Shown piece by piece: positions 1 to 13,717 of a stretch of DNA of 64,000 nucleotides. The stretch lies in the NCBI GenBank assembly GCA_038496675.1, contig CM076669.1:7335730-7399729 (forward strand), written 5' to 3'. Source of the DNA: Rachycentron canadum. Taxonomy: Eukaryota > Chordata > Actinopteri > Carangiformes > Rachycentridae. Each line of letters opens with the position of its first letter. Within the stretch, counting starts at the first letter, position 1. Made by a program: the position numbers and the translations under genes. Under the pieces are notes generated by a model. That model was not told where the DNA came from and did no database searches. It was given only the letters and a program-made list of their open reading frames with translations.

Positions 1-3000
1 TCTATCTGATGATTTAATCCCTGAATCAAATCATCATTCCTTGTTAAGATGTCAGAAACCAAAATCTTCTTCAGTTTGCAACAATAGAAACCAGAGAGAA
101 GCAGCACATCCTCGCATTGAGAATAAAAATACTTCAATTGCACAAAATGGTCATAATATGCAAAATTTGGCATTTTCATGTGATATATTCCACTTCCACT
201 CCTGACTCTTGGAGATTAAATGATGCTTTATTGTGCTTTGTATCAGAGGTCTAGAAAAATAGGCAGTTGTTTTTTGTGAGGTCTGTCTTACATCTATGCA
301 CCACAGCTGCTCCCCTTTTGAAAAGAGGAGCTGGACAGGTAGTTCCTCATTGACTCTAAAGCACTGTATATGGGCAAAAGGGCTTTTGACTCTGTCAAAA
401 CTGATATTAATCGGTCTTCTTTTATCAAGTATTAAATCACAGAGTAAAAACTACTGATATGCAAGGTATGTGGTAAATTTTTCTGTGGATTAAATGAATG
501 AACAGAGAGTGAACAGGTCGCCTCCCTTTCGTCCACAGCTCAGTCTGGTAAGCATCTCCAGACACTTAAAGGTCAAAGAGCCCCCCCCCACTTTACTTTT
601 CAGCACCATCGGTGATCCCTCTGTGTGTTGTGTGTGAGCAAGACGGAGTGTGTGTGTGGAGGTGAAGGAGGAGGAGACGTAGTGGAGAAACATAGAGTGG
701 TGGGAGAAATGAGCTTCATATGCCGTCTATAGTTACATCACACCTCACCAAGTATCCCCATAAAGCATCCAGCGGTTATTCATCCATTAGCCTCGTCCGG
801 ACATGTGACCGTGACACTGCGAGGTTGTCAGAAAGCCCTCTGGGTGACAGATTACCGCGGCATCGCCCTGCCCGCCTCAGCCCACGCTTGCACTCCATCC
901 CCTCAGTGAAAGTTCGGTATCTGCCAGCGCCGTGTATCTATCAACGTCACCCTGGTAATTTACACTGTGGGGGACAGAAACTGGGGTTGTGGTTCAGCGC
1001 TCTCAGATGGAGGAGGTTGAATACCAATCAGAGGTCTGACCTTTCATGGTCGTTCATCAAACGGTGTCCTCGCTTGGGGTCAAGAATTGTGTGCTCCCGG
1101 TCTCTTCCTGTGGGAATTAGAAGAGAGTTATGAGCAAAAGGTTAAGGCAAGAGAAAGATTGTAGTAGAGGAGAGCCGTAGTAATCATTCTGCTCTGGAGT
1201 TGTCTTAAAAGACTATCTTAGTTGTAGACAGATTTGTTTTTCTACATGTATCCATTGCTGTGAACTAAGAGTCACCTGACCTTTCACCCTGTAATCAAAT
1301 TCTTGTTACACATCACATGTAGTTCTTAACATCCTAGACGAGATGGTAAAGCTGATAAGTCCTCTATGTCTGTTAACTCAGACTTGCGGAGATGTTCTGG
1401 CTGCTCTCTGCTTTTTCAATCATGTCAAGTGTTTTTCCTGGGCACTGCTCAGGGCCTGGCCAAGCACTGTCTTGGCCAGTGGTAATCCCAATGAAAAGCC
1501 GATGACTAAGTTTTACGGGAGCTGGGAAAGAACTTGAGCCAAGGCAGTTTTTGATTTGGGGGGAAAAAAATCAAGATGTGATCTCCTGGTTTACAGTCAG
1601 TCCTTTCTTGGGTTTAGTCAAATGTAAAGGTATTTTTCTTCAAACAAATCATATTTTAAACAATCTCGCAGTGTTGATGTTTGTTCCAGCTGTTAAGACT
1701 GTTTGCTTTTGGTTATATATTGGAAAACGTATTAACCATGACCTCTGAACTTGCCTTTGAATACCAATCATCAAGGCTTTTGACAGGTTAACAAATGACA
1801 CTTTGCATGATGCAGACATTTCACAGATATTGGTTTTTAACAGCACCTTTTTGAGAAATTCACTCAGTAATGGATGTCTTTATGAGGAAGGCTAGGGCAT
1901 TATTCAATAGACACCAAAAGTCAAGCTAGGAGAAGAGATAAAAAGGCGACGTTTTGTGAAATGAAATGCATCCTAAGTGGTTTTCAGAGTGATGTATCCT
2001 GAGACATCTGTGACCCCAATCACGTCAAAGTCTCTCTGCGCAACTCAGAAATGCATTATGGTCCCTTAGGGGATTGAAGCGAAAACATCTTCCCTCTTTG
2101 TTTCAGAAGAGCAAAACAATTTAATCACTGGGTGAAGGTCTGGGTGTAGAGGAGTTTTGGTGGAGCTTGGATTTCACTGGCTGGCACATTTCCTTCATAA
2201 GCACCATGAAATTTAGATTCACTCTGGATCTGAAATATCCTCATTGTTAAAACTGAAAACGGTCGACCCAAAGCAGGGTTTGAACAATTAAATATGCCAC
2301 AAAGTAGTGACTCAAGAGAAGTGCCACAATGAAGCAGAAGATCACAGAATTTGTTGGTTGAAACATCTGTTACTTCTCTAGCTTGGTTTTTGAGGTTAAC
2401 CGATAAATGCATCAGTATGGGATTGTCTTAAAGAAGTGCCCTTTCATCATAGTTCAAACCGTAGTGCCTTGAAGTGCTAATCAACTGCCTTTATGAATGT
2501 TAATGGGCCACACATTTTTTTAACCCTTTGGAACGCATACATGACAATATATAGTTATAACTATAAGCCATATCGCTACGAAACCCCCAGAGTATAGTAA
2601 ACATGGAAAGAACTGTTCTCATGTATGCAATCTCCATTTGTCCCACAAATACATCTGTATTTGACATGTATGGTGAAGTATGCTCTGTAAATAAGGAGCA
2701 ATTGCTGTGTCAGGAACGTTTGTATCAACAGCCACTGAGCTCAAAGAAGCAGTAAATTTAATTGGTTTAAAGCAGGCCTGTAACTTTACTCTTTTGGTTT
2801 AGTCTCACTGCTGTCATCTGTGTTTTCACGTAAAAGGTCTGATAAACCCACTGGACGCTACCCAGCATCCAACTGTTACATGTAGCTTGTGAGCGTAATG
2901 GAGCTTTTTGTAGCTAAGACTCATTTATCCCTTGGGGATTGACTAAAACAAAGCTAAAAGAGGAGGGAACATTTTAATTCAATTCAATAAATGACCGATG

Positions 3001-6000
3001 AATACTACTGTTGCTCTATCTTTGCTGGATTTGAAGAAGGAAATTGGTCTGAGGTATTTGCTGACCGAGCGATCGACAGCTAGCTTAACACACAGAGCTC
3101 TAGGTATCCCCTCCGAACGAAACCAGGTGAGTCCTGACTGTAGGTTTACCAGTAGCTAGCTAAAAAGATGCATGTAAGATGTAAACAATGTTACTTTGGA
3201 GTTACCAGAAAGCATGTTCCATCTATTTTAGTAAGCTAGCTGCTTTCCTGTGCCAAGCTAACATTTCTTGGACCAGTTTGTCAACTGAAACTCGATGTCA
3301 ACTCCACTTCCAACTGTTGGTAAGACAAGCATACTTCCCAAAATGTCAAACTAACAGAGGTTTAAAGGCATTATTAAAGCAACTACCCAGGTTTGAATTA
3401 AAATTATTTTTTTTAAGCATGCAAATTTACACTGCTTACTTATAAGTAGCCTAATTCACTGCTGCTTAACACTTACCTTCACAGTGTTACGTCACATTTT
3501 GATTGAAAACATTATTATAGACTTAAATGTTCCTCAGAATCCCTACTTAAAGTTTGAGGTTCTCATTACTGGACAGAACATGTTGAAAGAATAGCAATTT
3601 AACCACTTTAATGTTGTAACGTTTTTTTTTTTTTTTTTTGGTGAGCTTAATGAATGTCACTTAGTACATTTGATGACTGTATTCGATTAGGTTCTTCCAA
3701 AAGAACCCATTTGATCTCTAAAGCATCTCTGTTATTGATTTCAGCTCATGTTATCTTTAATGGGTTGGCGCTTCCTCACCGTGATATGTTTTAGCCCACT
3801 CTGGTAAATGTTACCAATTTTGATTTATATTTATCAATCATAACATACATCATCTGAAGGAGTAAGGTCAGGACCTTAGAAGCAAGCATTTGGACGCAGT
3901 GGAGAAGAACCCTCTGACAGAACAAGAGTCAGGGTGGGCGGCCATCTCACTCGACCTGTTGGGTCGGGAGAAGAGAAATTGGGGAGAAATTCCTGTGCCT
4001 TGTGAAATGATTATCTAAAACATGTGCCCTAGTTATGGTGAGGCTGTTTAAGTTACACTATGTGCTTGGAGCGGATAAATATTGAGGGAAGAAGTAGGCT
4101 AATGAAATGAGTGAGCCAAATGTCTTTGACTGAGTTGAGCATGCAGCTAGTAATGCTGTTGAGGTGAAAAAGCTTGTTCCTGTCAGGAGGAATTTTCACT
4201 GCAAGCGTTTTAGAAATGGGTAACATTGCCTAAAGAAAAGCAGAACGTTAAAATGAACAAAGTGGTGAAGATAACCAATGAAAAAAGTGTTTGTGAATAG
4301 TAATTTGAGATGGTTTTGAGGCAAGAGACTTTTAACCAGATTTGCGTACATAAAGGATTATGTGTTTTCAAAGAGGAACAGGCAAACCTCATGAAAAATG
4401 TGGTTTGGTGGTGAGAAAAGCTTGCAGATCTGTCACCACTGCATGCACTTGAAACATTAACATATGTTTTTATTCAGTAGCCATAAAAACAGTGTTACTA
4501 TTGATGCCTTGTTTTCGCAATCTGTAGCCTCCTTAGATTTTGGGGGTGGAAGGCTCAGACTACCATTCAAACAATAGGAAGGCAGGAGGAAAGGGTCTCA
4601 TCTTGATTAGCAGCAGATTTAATTCACATAAGCAACTCTGCAAATGTGGCTTTGAACTGCCTTGAAAGCCACAAATGAAGGCTTGAGAAACCAGTATTTT
4701 GAATAGGGTGAGTGAGAAAGTTCTTTTTTGGCTTATAATGGTGTTCAGTTCAATGCTTAAGGAAAGGAATGGAAGTAGTTGTGCTGACGACAGGATGAAA
4801 TGTTAAAGCCTATCTTCTTGCGCTGGGATGTGCTCCAGCTTCCACAACCCTTAAAGGGGCAGGAAAAACAGTCTTCTGGCTGCCTTCTTGTTCCTCATAA
4901 TGAAAGGCTGGTGAGGCATGCACAAGGCAGTTTTCTTTTTTATCAGAAACATTTTATGAAAGCTATATAATAAGTCGAATCCCTTTCATTAATAATATGA
5001 ATCCCCTTCGTGTACAGTTCTAAGTTCTGCCACCTTGAACTTTTGACTTACAAACATGTTGAAGATTTGAGGTTTCCTCCCACTCACTATCCCTTCTTTA
5101 GTGATGTAGGCTAATGGGGGCAGGGATTTATATTTTTAGGGAGTTTTTGAAAGTTTTGAAGTAGACAGATTGTCAGAAAAGCTTCCAGCCAAGGGTTAGA
5201 GTCACAGGGTTACTCTGGAAAAAAAAAAAAAAAAACAATTCAAGCCCCTGATTGTGTGTGCTTGGTTAATAGATGTATGCAGTGTAGCACACCCTGTTAA
5301 ATATCTATGTATGTATCTATGTGGTTATTTGACTCTCAGTCATTGGCAGAATGTTCCAAAGACCAAGAAAACTTTGTTTTCAAAGAATACATAGATATTT
5401 AATCAATTATTCAATCCATGGAGAAAGGATTTTAGTAATTATTAGTTGTAGTCATACTTTGAGAGCTCAATCCTCAGACAGACAGAATGTAATATTTTAT
5501 AGAAGCTTTGGCTCAGCACCCACTTCATAAACATGGAGGAAAGATGGGTTTGTTTATTTTTAGATTGTCCTTCCTTGTCCCCCTGGGTCCCAGCGATGCA
5601 TGAGGCTGGTTGTTGCTAACCCTTGGCTGGCCTGTATGCTTAGCAGGCCGCAGTCGACCCGCCTGTCTGCCAAGACATGACCGCCAAACCTCAGTCCCAC
5701 GACCCTCCCAGTACACAGACCATATGTAGATCCCAAAACACTGGTATCCACATACAGCTTTGCCAGCATCCTGTATGGTACACAGGCCAAAGCCCCACAT
5801 TTGTCATGTGACACTCATGCTAGATTTGAGAGCATGAATTCCTCAGAACCGCAGATAAAGTGGTGAAAACAGAGTCTTGCAAGGTTCTTATCTGGCCAAC
5901 CGCATGTGTGTTCATCAGGCTCTTCTCTAAAGGAGACCCCTCATAACTGTGTTCAGCAGCAACGGTTTGAATTTCTACCACACCGCATTAAACTTACTTT

Positions 6001-6844
6001 GTAAGCAAAGCCTCCTTTTAGTGGTGCTAGATTACACTTAGAAGCTGGCATCCACTTTCCCTTTAAACTACAAGGTGGAATAAAACAACTTAGAGCAGTT
6101 GGGGCGTAAAATAAAACCAAGTCCAAGCTGGTGATCACACATATCTCAAGCAGTTACTCTTTCTGCCTTTTGTAATCAATATCCATTGAGTATCATCTTT
6201 CAGTGGCTGTGAAGTTCTTTGTCTGTAGCCAAGAACAGCTGTCAGAATAGAATAGAAAATCTTTTCTCTTTTTTAAATTTTTTTTATTTAATTTGCTACA
6301 CTTGAAAAATTGCTCTTATTTCACCACAGCCGGCATCACTTGTAACTGTGAAAAGCACACTAAAGTGACTACTTACTTTCATCAGCCACTCTGGATCTCA
6401 ATCTGGAGTGATCTGTTTGTACGTAAGGAGGTTTGTGAGCTGTTTCCCTGGTGGCGGTGAAGATCTCAGTAGTTGATGGTGTAAATGATTAAGGTGATGG
6501 AGACTCAACTCTTGTGCCTGTGGTTTGTATGACCTATGACCTTTGTGTTGTGTTGGTAGGTTGGAAACTGAGAGGGTGGTTTAGACAACACCTATGATAG
6601 ACATACAATATAAACATAGCCACATGCATTTAATGCATTGTTTTGACTCTTGTCATCAGTTTAGTTAGTTTGTTAGCAACTGGCAAAGACTCTAGCAAGT
6701 CACTGCAAGTAGTACAAGTAGTGACGACATGGAGCACCATGTTAAATCATTTTTACATTTTTGTTTGTGGACGGATTATGTTGACACATTAAACAGAGTA
6801 GAACATGTTGGTTTCAGGTTTGAAGCATTTCTTTTTTAACTTTC

Positions 6845-7230
6845 AACAGAGCCGGGCTAGCTGCTCCCCCTGCTTTCAGTCTTTAAGCAAAGCTAAGCTA
6901 AATGACTCCCAGAAACAAATAACTCCCCATAAAACCACAACTTGTTAGTTTTACACCTCAATGTTACATGACTTAAACAAGACAAAACAAAATATAAGCT
7001 TTAGAGGTGCTAGCTGGAAATTTATTTTGGGCTGAGCTAGCGGTTTCTGCACATTTCTAATCTTTATGCTAAGGTAAGATAACCACACAAACATGGGGCA
7101 GGTGTCCATTCTGTTAAACAAGTCTCAGTGAAAAAAGTGAATTTCACAAAAATAACTTACTCCTTTTATTTTTGCTGATGCTTTCCACCTTAGTAAAAAG
7201 CTACACATTAAGTCTGGAGATGAGAGCTGT
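6845..7230. repeat. Probable decayed interspersed repeat
   Basis: Contains a string (ctttcagtctttaagcaaag ctaagctaa, then cacaacttgttagttttac and gctagcggtttctgcac) that resembles a short non-autonomous repeat very common in fish introns. Judged from memory of the pattern only. Confidence 0.45.
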
Positions 7231-8304
7231 CTGAACTCTGCTAACATTTTAAGCCGACTACTTATTATCACCTGAAGCCATCATTTTTCCCCACAAACCT
7301 TGTGCATTTAGCTCAAATTAAATTAATTACTCCAGAGTGTTCTTGTTTTGCTAAACAATTGTTTTTGCTATATAGCAATATGGCAAGGTAAAAATCATTT
7401 TGCCATGCAAGCTATGATGAATCATTCATCTCAGCATGGGATACTGAGACTGTGCTGTGCCTTAATTATAATTCTAAGTGCCAGGCGCTTCACAAAACCA
7501 ATAGAGATTCATTAGCTCGGCAGCCTTGGCGCTGAACCCTAGCTGAGCTGAGCGATATGCCCACTCTTTCCATCGTCATGCATGGCTACTCCAGCTAGCT
7601 CTTGTAAAATATACTAATATGCATAAAGCTTGCTGGGTCAGAACTGGGCCAGTTATAGAGTTCCTGGTGTGTGGGGGAAATTCAGTTTGTGCTTCTCACC
7701 TCATAAAAACCTGAGAGGGGGAGATTGAGAGAGTTGGTGTGAGGGCTTTAGGGATTTAAGGTTCAAGAGAGATCAGATGACAGCCCTGCTTGCTTTACTC
7801 AAGTGTACAGTTATAGTGTTTGCTATTGTGATGTAGGAGGAGGGAAGTGATTATACAAGATGCTTTGTTGCTCAAGTGTGCTACATTTGGTATTTGTTTG
7901 CCATCAATGTCTTTGCAGCACGATATCAGACTTCCATTAAAAGAGTTTGCCAAAACAGAACCTGTAAGCCAGTGGACATCAACCAAAATCCTCAGTGGTA
8001 CACATTCAAAATATTTCACGTTCATATTTTAAAAAACGTATAATCTTGGCATCTGTCCAAATTCACTGTTTCTGCATTTGTGAATGTTTAAAAACAATAA
8101 ACTGTGTTCATATTTTATTCCCATGAACACAGTTGATTTACCCTGTAGAGAAAGATAGCCTTTCTCCTTTTCCTGTTTCCTCCTGATAAGCGCCTAAAAA
8201 AAAAAAAAAAAAAAAAAAAAATTATCCAGATAGAGGAAACGTGGAAGTCTCAGTACAGCTGTGTTGTTATGCCCCATGATGTGTTTGGGTTATCCATTCA
8301 TGTG

Positions 8305-9190
8305 TCCCGTTCTTGAGAAAGCAATATGTCAGTAACGCTGTGAGCGAATTTCTTCAAACTTGACACAAACATTTACTTGGACTGAAGGATGAAATGATTA
8401 GATTTTGGTGGTCAAAGGTCAAGGTCATGGCCTTCTGAATACCTCAGCAATGCCTCGAGGAAATTCTACAAATTTGGTACAAATGTTTGTGTTGGATTCA
8501 AGAACAAACTGCTTAGATATTTGATGATTATCTATTATCTATCTTGATGATTTGTAACTTCTGATGTGTTTGTTGGTTTGTAGCCATATTCTCATTGGTT
8601 AGTGGGTGAGTTTGCAGATGTATTTGAGTGATTGTTGTGCAGTTGTATTATTAAAGGTTAGTTGGTTTTTAGCTACAAACCTACCAATGACAACATGTAT
8701 ACGAATCAACAAATTAGAATAAGGCTACAAAGTGACCGATCAGAAATCACCTAGAAAAACAACCAGTCGGAATATAGCTACAAATCAGTCAATAAGATTG
8801 GTCTACAAATTGACAAATCAGAATGTGGCCACAAATCCAACCATCCCATTCTCATAAACAGGATATCTCAGTAACCCTTTAAGGGATTTTCACAAGCAAA
8901 ACACAGTTCTGGCTTTGTAAATGCATTATCTCAGCAATGTCTTGGACAAACTGTTTAGAGTTTGGTGGGTAAAGGTCAAAAGCCAACTTCACAGTGACCT
9001 CACTAAGTACAATTTTGGCCTAGTTAATGAACTATCACTGGAACTCCCCATGGGAATCTTCTCAAATTTGGTACCAATGGTCAGGGTCACAGTGACCTCA
9101 CAAAACATGTTTTTGGCCATAACTCAAGAATGCAGACAGCAATTATCACAATGTTTTATACAAATGGTTAATATTTTATATGACTCTTGA
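8305..9190. repeat. Degenerate internally repetitive interspersed repeat
   Basis: Recurring related phrases are seen: cagtaacgctgtgagcgaat / cagcaatgcctcgaggaaat, tcaaacttgacacaaa / caaatttggtacaaat / caaatttggtaccaat, ttttggtggtcaaaggtcaa / gtttggtgggtaaaggtc, and cagtgacctcac twice. This type of unit is familiar from perciform genomes, but I cannot assign a family name. Confidence 0.6.
8670..8850. repeat. Short degenerate tandem repeat (CTACAAA...CAATNAGAAT units)
   Basis: Within the larger repeat, units beginning gctacaaa/tctacaaa/ggccacaaa recur about every 26-55 bases, with aatcagaat- or attagaat-type middles. Confidence 0.5.
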
Positions 9191-12100
9191 TAAACAGGGA
9201 TGTAACCTGAAACTAGTCTTTGTGGTGGAGGTTTATGACTGTGATAATTCTATCATCCCTATAATTCTAGGTAAGAGATGTTTTCACATCATGGCTTAAT
9301 GGAAGGAAATAGTAATTTCAGTTGAAAAAAAAATGAGTTCAGTGAGAGGGAATCTGCCTGGCTTGATGCTAACCTGTTCTGAGCTTGAAAGTGGATTGTG
9401 ATTTCCTGTTTAACCATATAGCCACAGTTTTTTGTTTTGTGGGACATTATTTCCTGCATAGGTTTTGGCTCAGTTAGACAATCATTAGTCTGTGTTTAGA
9501 ACCATAAAGCACATTATCCTTCAAGTTAACTATCCTCCTTAATTATCTAGGCAGGCTCAGGAAACATTCAAGACAATTTTCCCATTTTGATGCACTGCCC
9601 TTTTAAGCACTGCTTAATAGTGCAAACTGCTCATTTCTGCTCAGCTAGTATCGGTTCTGGGATGAGGGTCTGGTTGTGCAGGTACCTAGAGTTTGCTGAG
9701 AACAAGTTGAACCGCAGTTTAAGTAAACATGGCAGTTCTGACTGCAGCAACCCACACCAGAAAGCTGGCTTGATAAATGGGAGAAATCTGCATTTGATAA
9801 TAGCCGTTCTCCCGCCTCAGTCAGCCCAAGATAAACCAGCCGTCGTATTTATCTTTCTACAGAATGTAATTTGTTTCTCACCATCATATTGATATTCATG
9901 GATCAATGGCCATGGAAATGGTGTGGTTACACTGCTTTTATGAAGAGCTATGACAACACTGTAATTTATTTTTGATGCATTTTGTGGGGAATCTGCCACA
10001 CAGTTTTATCTCCTTCACAGTTTGCCCTTTCAATTTATTGTTTTCATCTTTTAATCTGGTGGACGGTACTGAAGGTCACTGAATTATGCATGTTCTGCTT
10101 TTGATAAGAACACAAGCAGTTTGTTTGAGCTCTGTGTTGCATTTTCTCTTTCATTTTGATGAGAAACATGCAGCAGGGAGCTCTGACTATGTCGATACTT
10201 TGATTTGTTGCCCTCTCCCTAAAAGAAATTCAGTAGCCACGGCAATCAATCATTCTTTTTCATGTGAAACTGAGCTAAGGAAACATCCAAAGGCGCTGAC
10301 TTGTTGTAGATTTGTATCTCTGCTCTGTAGACAGGGCTAGCACACAGATTAGAGGTCACCACCGAGTGCCACAGTGCCAGCTCAGTTGCCACACTGGGTG
10401 CATCTCATCAAAAAATGCACACAGGCGGACATTTTCCCTCAAGGCTTGCTCATTACCGTGATATCACATCCAGTCCTTCCATTACTGAGCAGGCTGAAAA
10501 CGATGACAATTTAATCTACACTCTTTGGCCCTGCTGTTTTTCCCCCTGCTATGACCAGCAGCATCTTCTTACTGATATTGTTATCAGCAGGAGCAACATA
10601 TACCATGTGACATCCATGTTGCCGAGAGGGAAAGATATTGGAAATGAAAAGGCCCATCCTTCTGCACTCCCTTGTCACGCACAGATTGTTTTCTAGTGAA
10701 ACGGCCACCTAGTGTGTTTGCTACTATTTGTTCTGCAGCTGTGGAGAAGTTAAAGGAAAACACTTAATTTCTTGCAGGGAGTCAGATGAGGGGATTGATG
10801 TCACTCTCATGTCTGTGTAGCAAATGTGAAGCCACCACCATCGTGTGAGCAAAGCATCATGTCCATCCCTTTTAACTCTGGAAACAAGAGGGAAGTGTTC
10901 AGTTTCTTTCCATCTGTGATTTCTATGGCTGTGATTTATATGTATGCATTGAAAAAACAGGAACAACTTGGCCACAAACACTTGTAACCCAGTCCTCCAT
11001 GCAAATGTCGTGATGCTGTAGTATGACATCATGTCTGCTTGTCCCTCCAGTCCACCTTAGTTGGGAATATAGTACTTTTATGATGTTATACGATGCGTTT
11101 TATGGTTTCATAATGGAGTTTCCTGCTGCATTTTAAACAGAGCCATATATTTTGGAACCCATGCTGATAGTTTGACAAACTTGGATTATATTAAATCTCC
11201 TGTGGGGAAGTGCATTTCACATATTTTATTATTGCACTGGATTCTGTTCATCTCATAATTCATATGCAATAATTATTTATGCCTGCCTTTGTGCCACTGA
11301 TATAGTTTGCATTGCTATGTTGTTTCAGAGTTGAAAGAAAACATGGCTTGAGTTAAAGTACCTTTGAATCACTTAAGCCAACTTTTGCTTTGTCCTGATT
11401 TAAGGGTCAAATGGATGGGGTTTGAACTTTTAGGATGACTTCATTAGTTCTAATGTGAAAGTGGAGTTGAGGCAAATGGTTTCGTTGTACCAGCCGTGTT
11501 CAACAGATCACAGAAAAGATCTTAGATAATTAGCACAGATCATTGAAAAGAAGACAGATTTGGTCTGGGTTGGCCCCATGGTCTCCCTCTATAGCTGCCG
11601 TTTCTCTCTGGTTAATGCAGGAATGTGACAACTGGTCACGGCAGAAGAAAGGAAGGCCTATTCTGGATTGGATACAGTTCTGTACGGTCTGTTAGTGCGG
11701 CATGCTTGGTCATTACAAATGCTGTGTGTGAATCTGACCACTGAGCACTTTCAAAGCAGAAAGATGCCTAACTGCTCCAGACTGTCACACTGCAGAGTGT
11801 TATGTTTTCTGTCCAACTTGCAGCCGGTCTTTACATACAACGTAAAGGCACAAATCCTTTACATTCTCAAAATAGCTGCATTTTTTAATTTGTGATCGGA
11901 TTACAGACCAATTCTGGTGGAGCATTAAAGTGATTTTTTTTTTTTTTTCTTTTAATCGGAGACAGAAGGCTTTTGAGCAGAAACAGAATGCTGCTTTGTT
12001 TCTCCAGCTGCTCCCTTGGCAGCATTGAACAACTCAGATCCTCCTCTGGCTCCATGATTTGTCATCAGCAATTAAAGTTGTCCTCATTATAATCTCCACA

Positions 12101-13479
12101 GCAGATCAAAAATGATCCGGTTTCTCAAAGGAGCTTCAACTTTGAGCAATTGTTGGCTCTCCATGGAAAAGACCTGTACCGCAAAATGTGGAGCCCTCAT
12201 ATCCGCATTTGATTAGCCCTCAGCAAAAGTACTTTTTTATTCCTGTGTGTCAGGGGAGCACTACAATTCAGTGCTTGATGTTTGATTTGTTTTCAGGGCC
12301 TGATACATTGACTTTTGGTTAAGATAAAAAAAAAGGTTTTACCTCGGAAAGGGACAGCAAATCCAGCTGGACATTATCAAGGTCTGCAGTGGTGCTGATT
12401 GCTGTGATTATAGTGGCCCTACAACACTCTGGAGAGTGATATTATACTGGAGTGTATTGTTGATGCTGTGTGTGTCCACACCTGGTGCCCTGCGTGTGTG
12501 AGCGTAAATTCGAACATGTGCTCATGCAAATTTTACTGCTAGACTGAAGTGAAAAGTGAGCCGAGAACATTGGCAGTCCTTTCTAAACCGTGACTCTTCA
12601 CGACCCATTGACATTCAACTATTCCCTGTGGATAAAAAAATCAATGGCCACCTCAGTATTTGTACCCAGCGCGAGAGTCCCCCATTTTAATTCAAGTAAG
12701 GAAAGAGCAGGCTTCCATAATCATGAGTTTAAGTGGGTGGAGGTGCACGTTTTTATAGGTCACTGTGCCAACACCTGCAGCTTTTCTGGAACTAGGCCAG
12801 TTGAATTGATTGTAGGGGCAGAAGGTAGAATGAATTAAAGAGGTGAGGGAGAGGGAATTGTACCTGACATTATGAAGAGACATGATCACGTGCTTGAAAT
12901 TGAAAATTGAAATTGTGACACTGGAGCTGTAACAGTAACCCCGGCAGAATGTTTGGACAGAAAATGATTGCTTATTGGAACTACCACTTTTTCAAATCAT
13001 GAAGTTTGAATAAATGTGAGCTAACAGAATTAGTTTGAATAAATTTTATGCAACGTATGTGGGCTTAAACTAAACAACTATGTCTGAAATTGCTCCCTAT
13101 TCACCACACATATATGTGTATATATACTATAATTTTCTTTTTATATATTTTATTTGAGCATCTTTGATTTGAACATAAACCTAGTTCACTAATCAGATAG
13201 TCAATAGACAATTATAGATATTTACTTTCTCTCTAAATTCAAATGGTAATTTGAATTTAAAATGAGGTCTGTTTGCACATTATGAATAAATAGTAAAATG
13301 GGGAACCAGTAGATTCAGACCACACCTAAATAGCATAATTCTACATAAATTCCTGTAGAAGCAACAATGTTTTATCTGCAGCAGAGAGCTGAGATACAGC
13401 AACATCTGTCTGGAATTTTAAATTGTATCCCCAGCCTGTACACAGCTGTGAGTTTTGTATTGTTTGGCTAAGTCAGAGA

Positions 13480-13610
13480 GCAGCACTCGGTCCGCTTTTA
13501 ATCAGGCATCACATTTATCACCGTGGATGCAGACGACTCGGGGAGGCCACCCTAATTACCCGTCTACAGTCAGACACTGTAATTAACTGCCGAGACCATA
13601 CTAGATGCAG
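13480..13610. promoter_or_regulatory. Candidate conserved non-coding element
   Basis: Two TAATTA cores (cctaattaccc and tgtaattaactg) sit about 30 bases apart in a GC-balanced patch (gcagacgactcggggaggcc). Not a coding exon. Confidence 0.28.
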
Positions 13611-13697
13611 AATTTGGACAGACTGATTGGCTGCTCATTTTGTTTTCATGTAACGTGCCAGAGGTGGTTTTCTGCCTGGATCCCACTGGTGGGATTC

Positions 13698-13717
13698 ATG
13701 GATGGATGGATGGATGG
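13698..13717. repeat. ATGG tetranucleotide repeat
   Basis: Five tandem ATGG units. Confidence 0.93.

Noticed and set aside
720..1133. 137-codon open frame in a GC-balanced patch
   Set aside because: No recognisable domain and no splice support; composition (Arg/Ser/Pro-rich) is typical of chance translation. It may be a conserved non-coding patch but I could not support a gene.
7400..7420. Possible tmtc2 exon 1 end (a 'ctatgatga' string)
   Set aside because: No preceding hydrophobic start peptide and no AG|GT donor in the needed phase.
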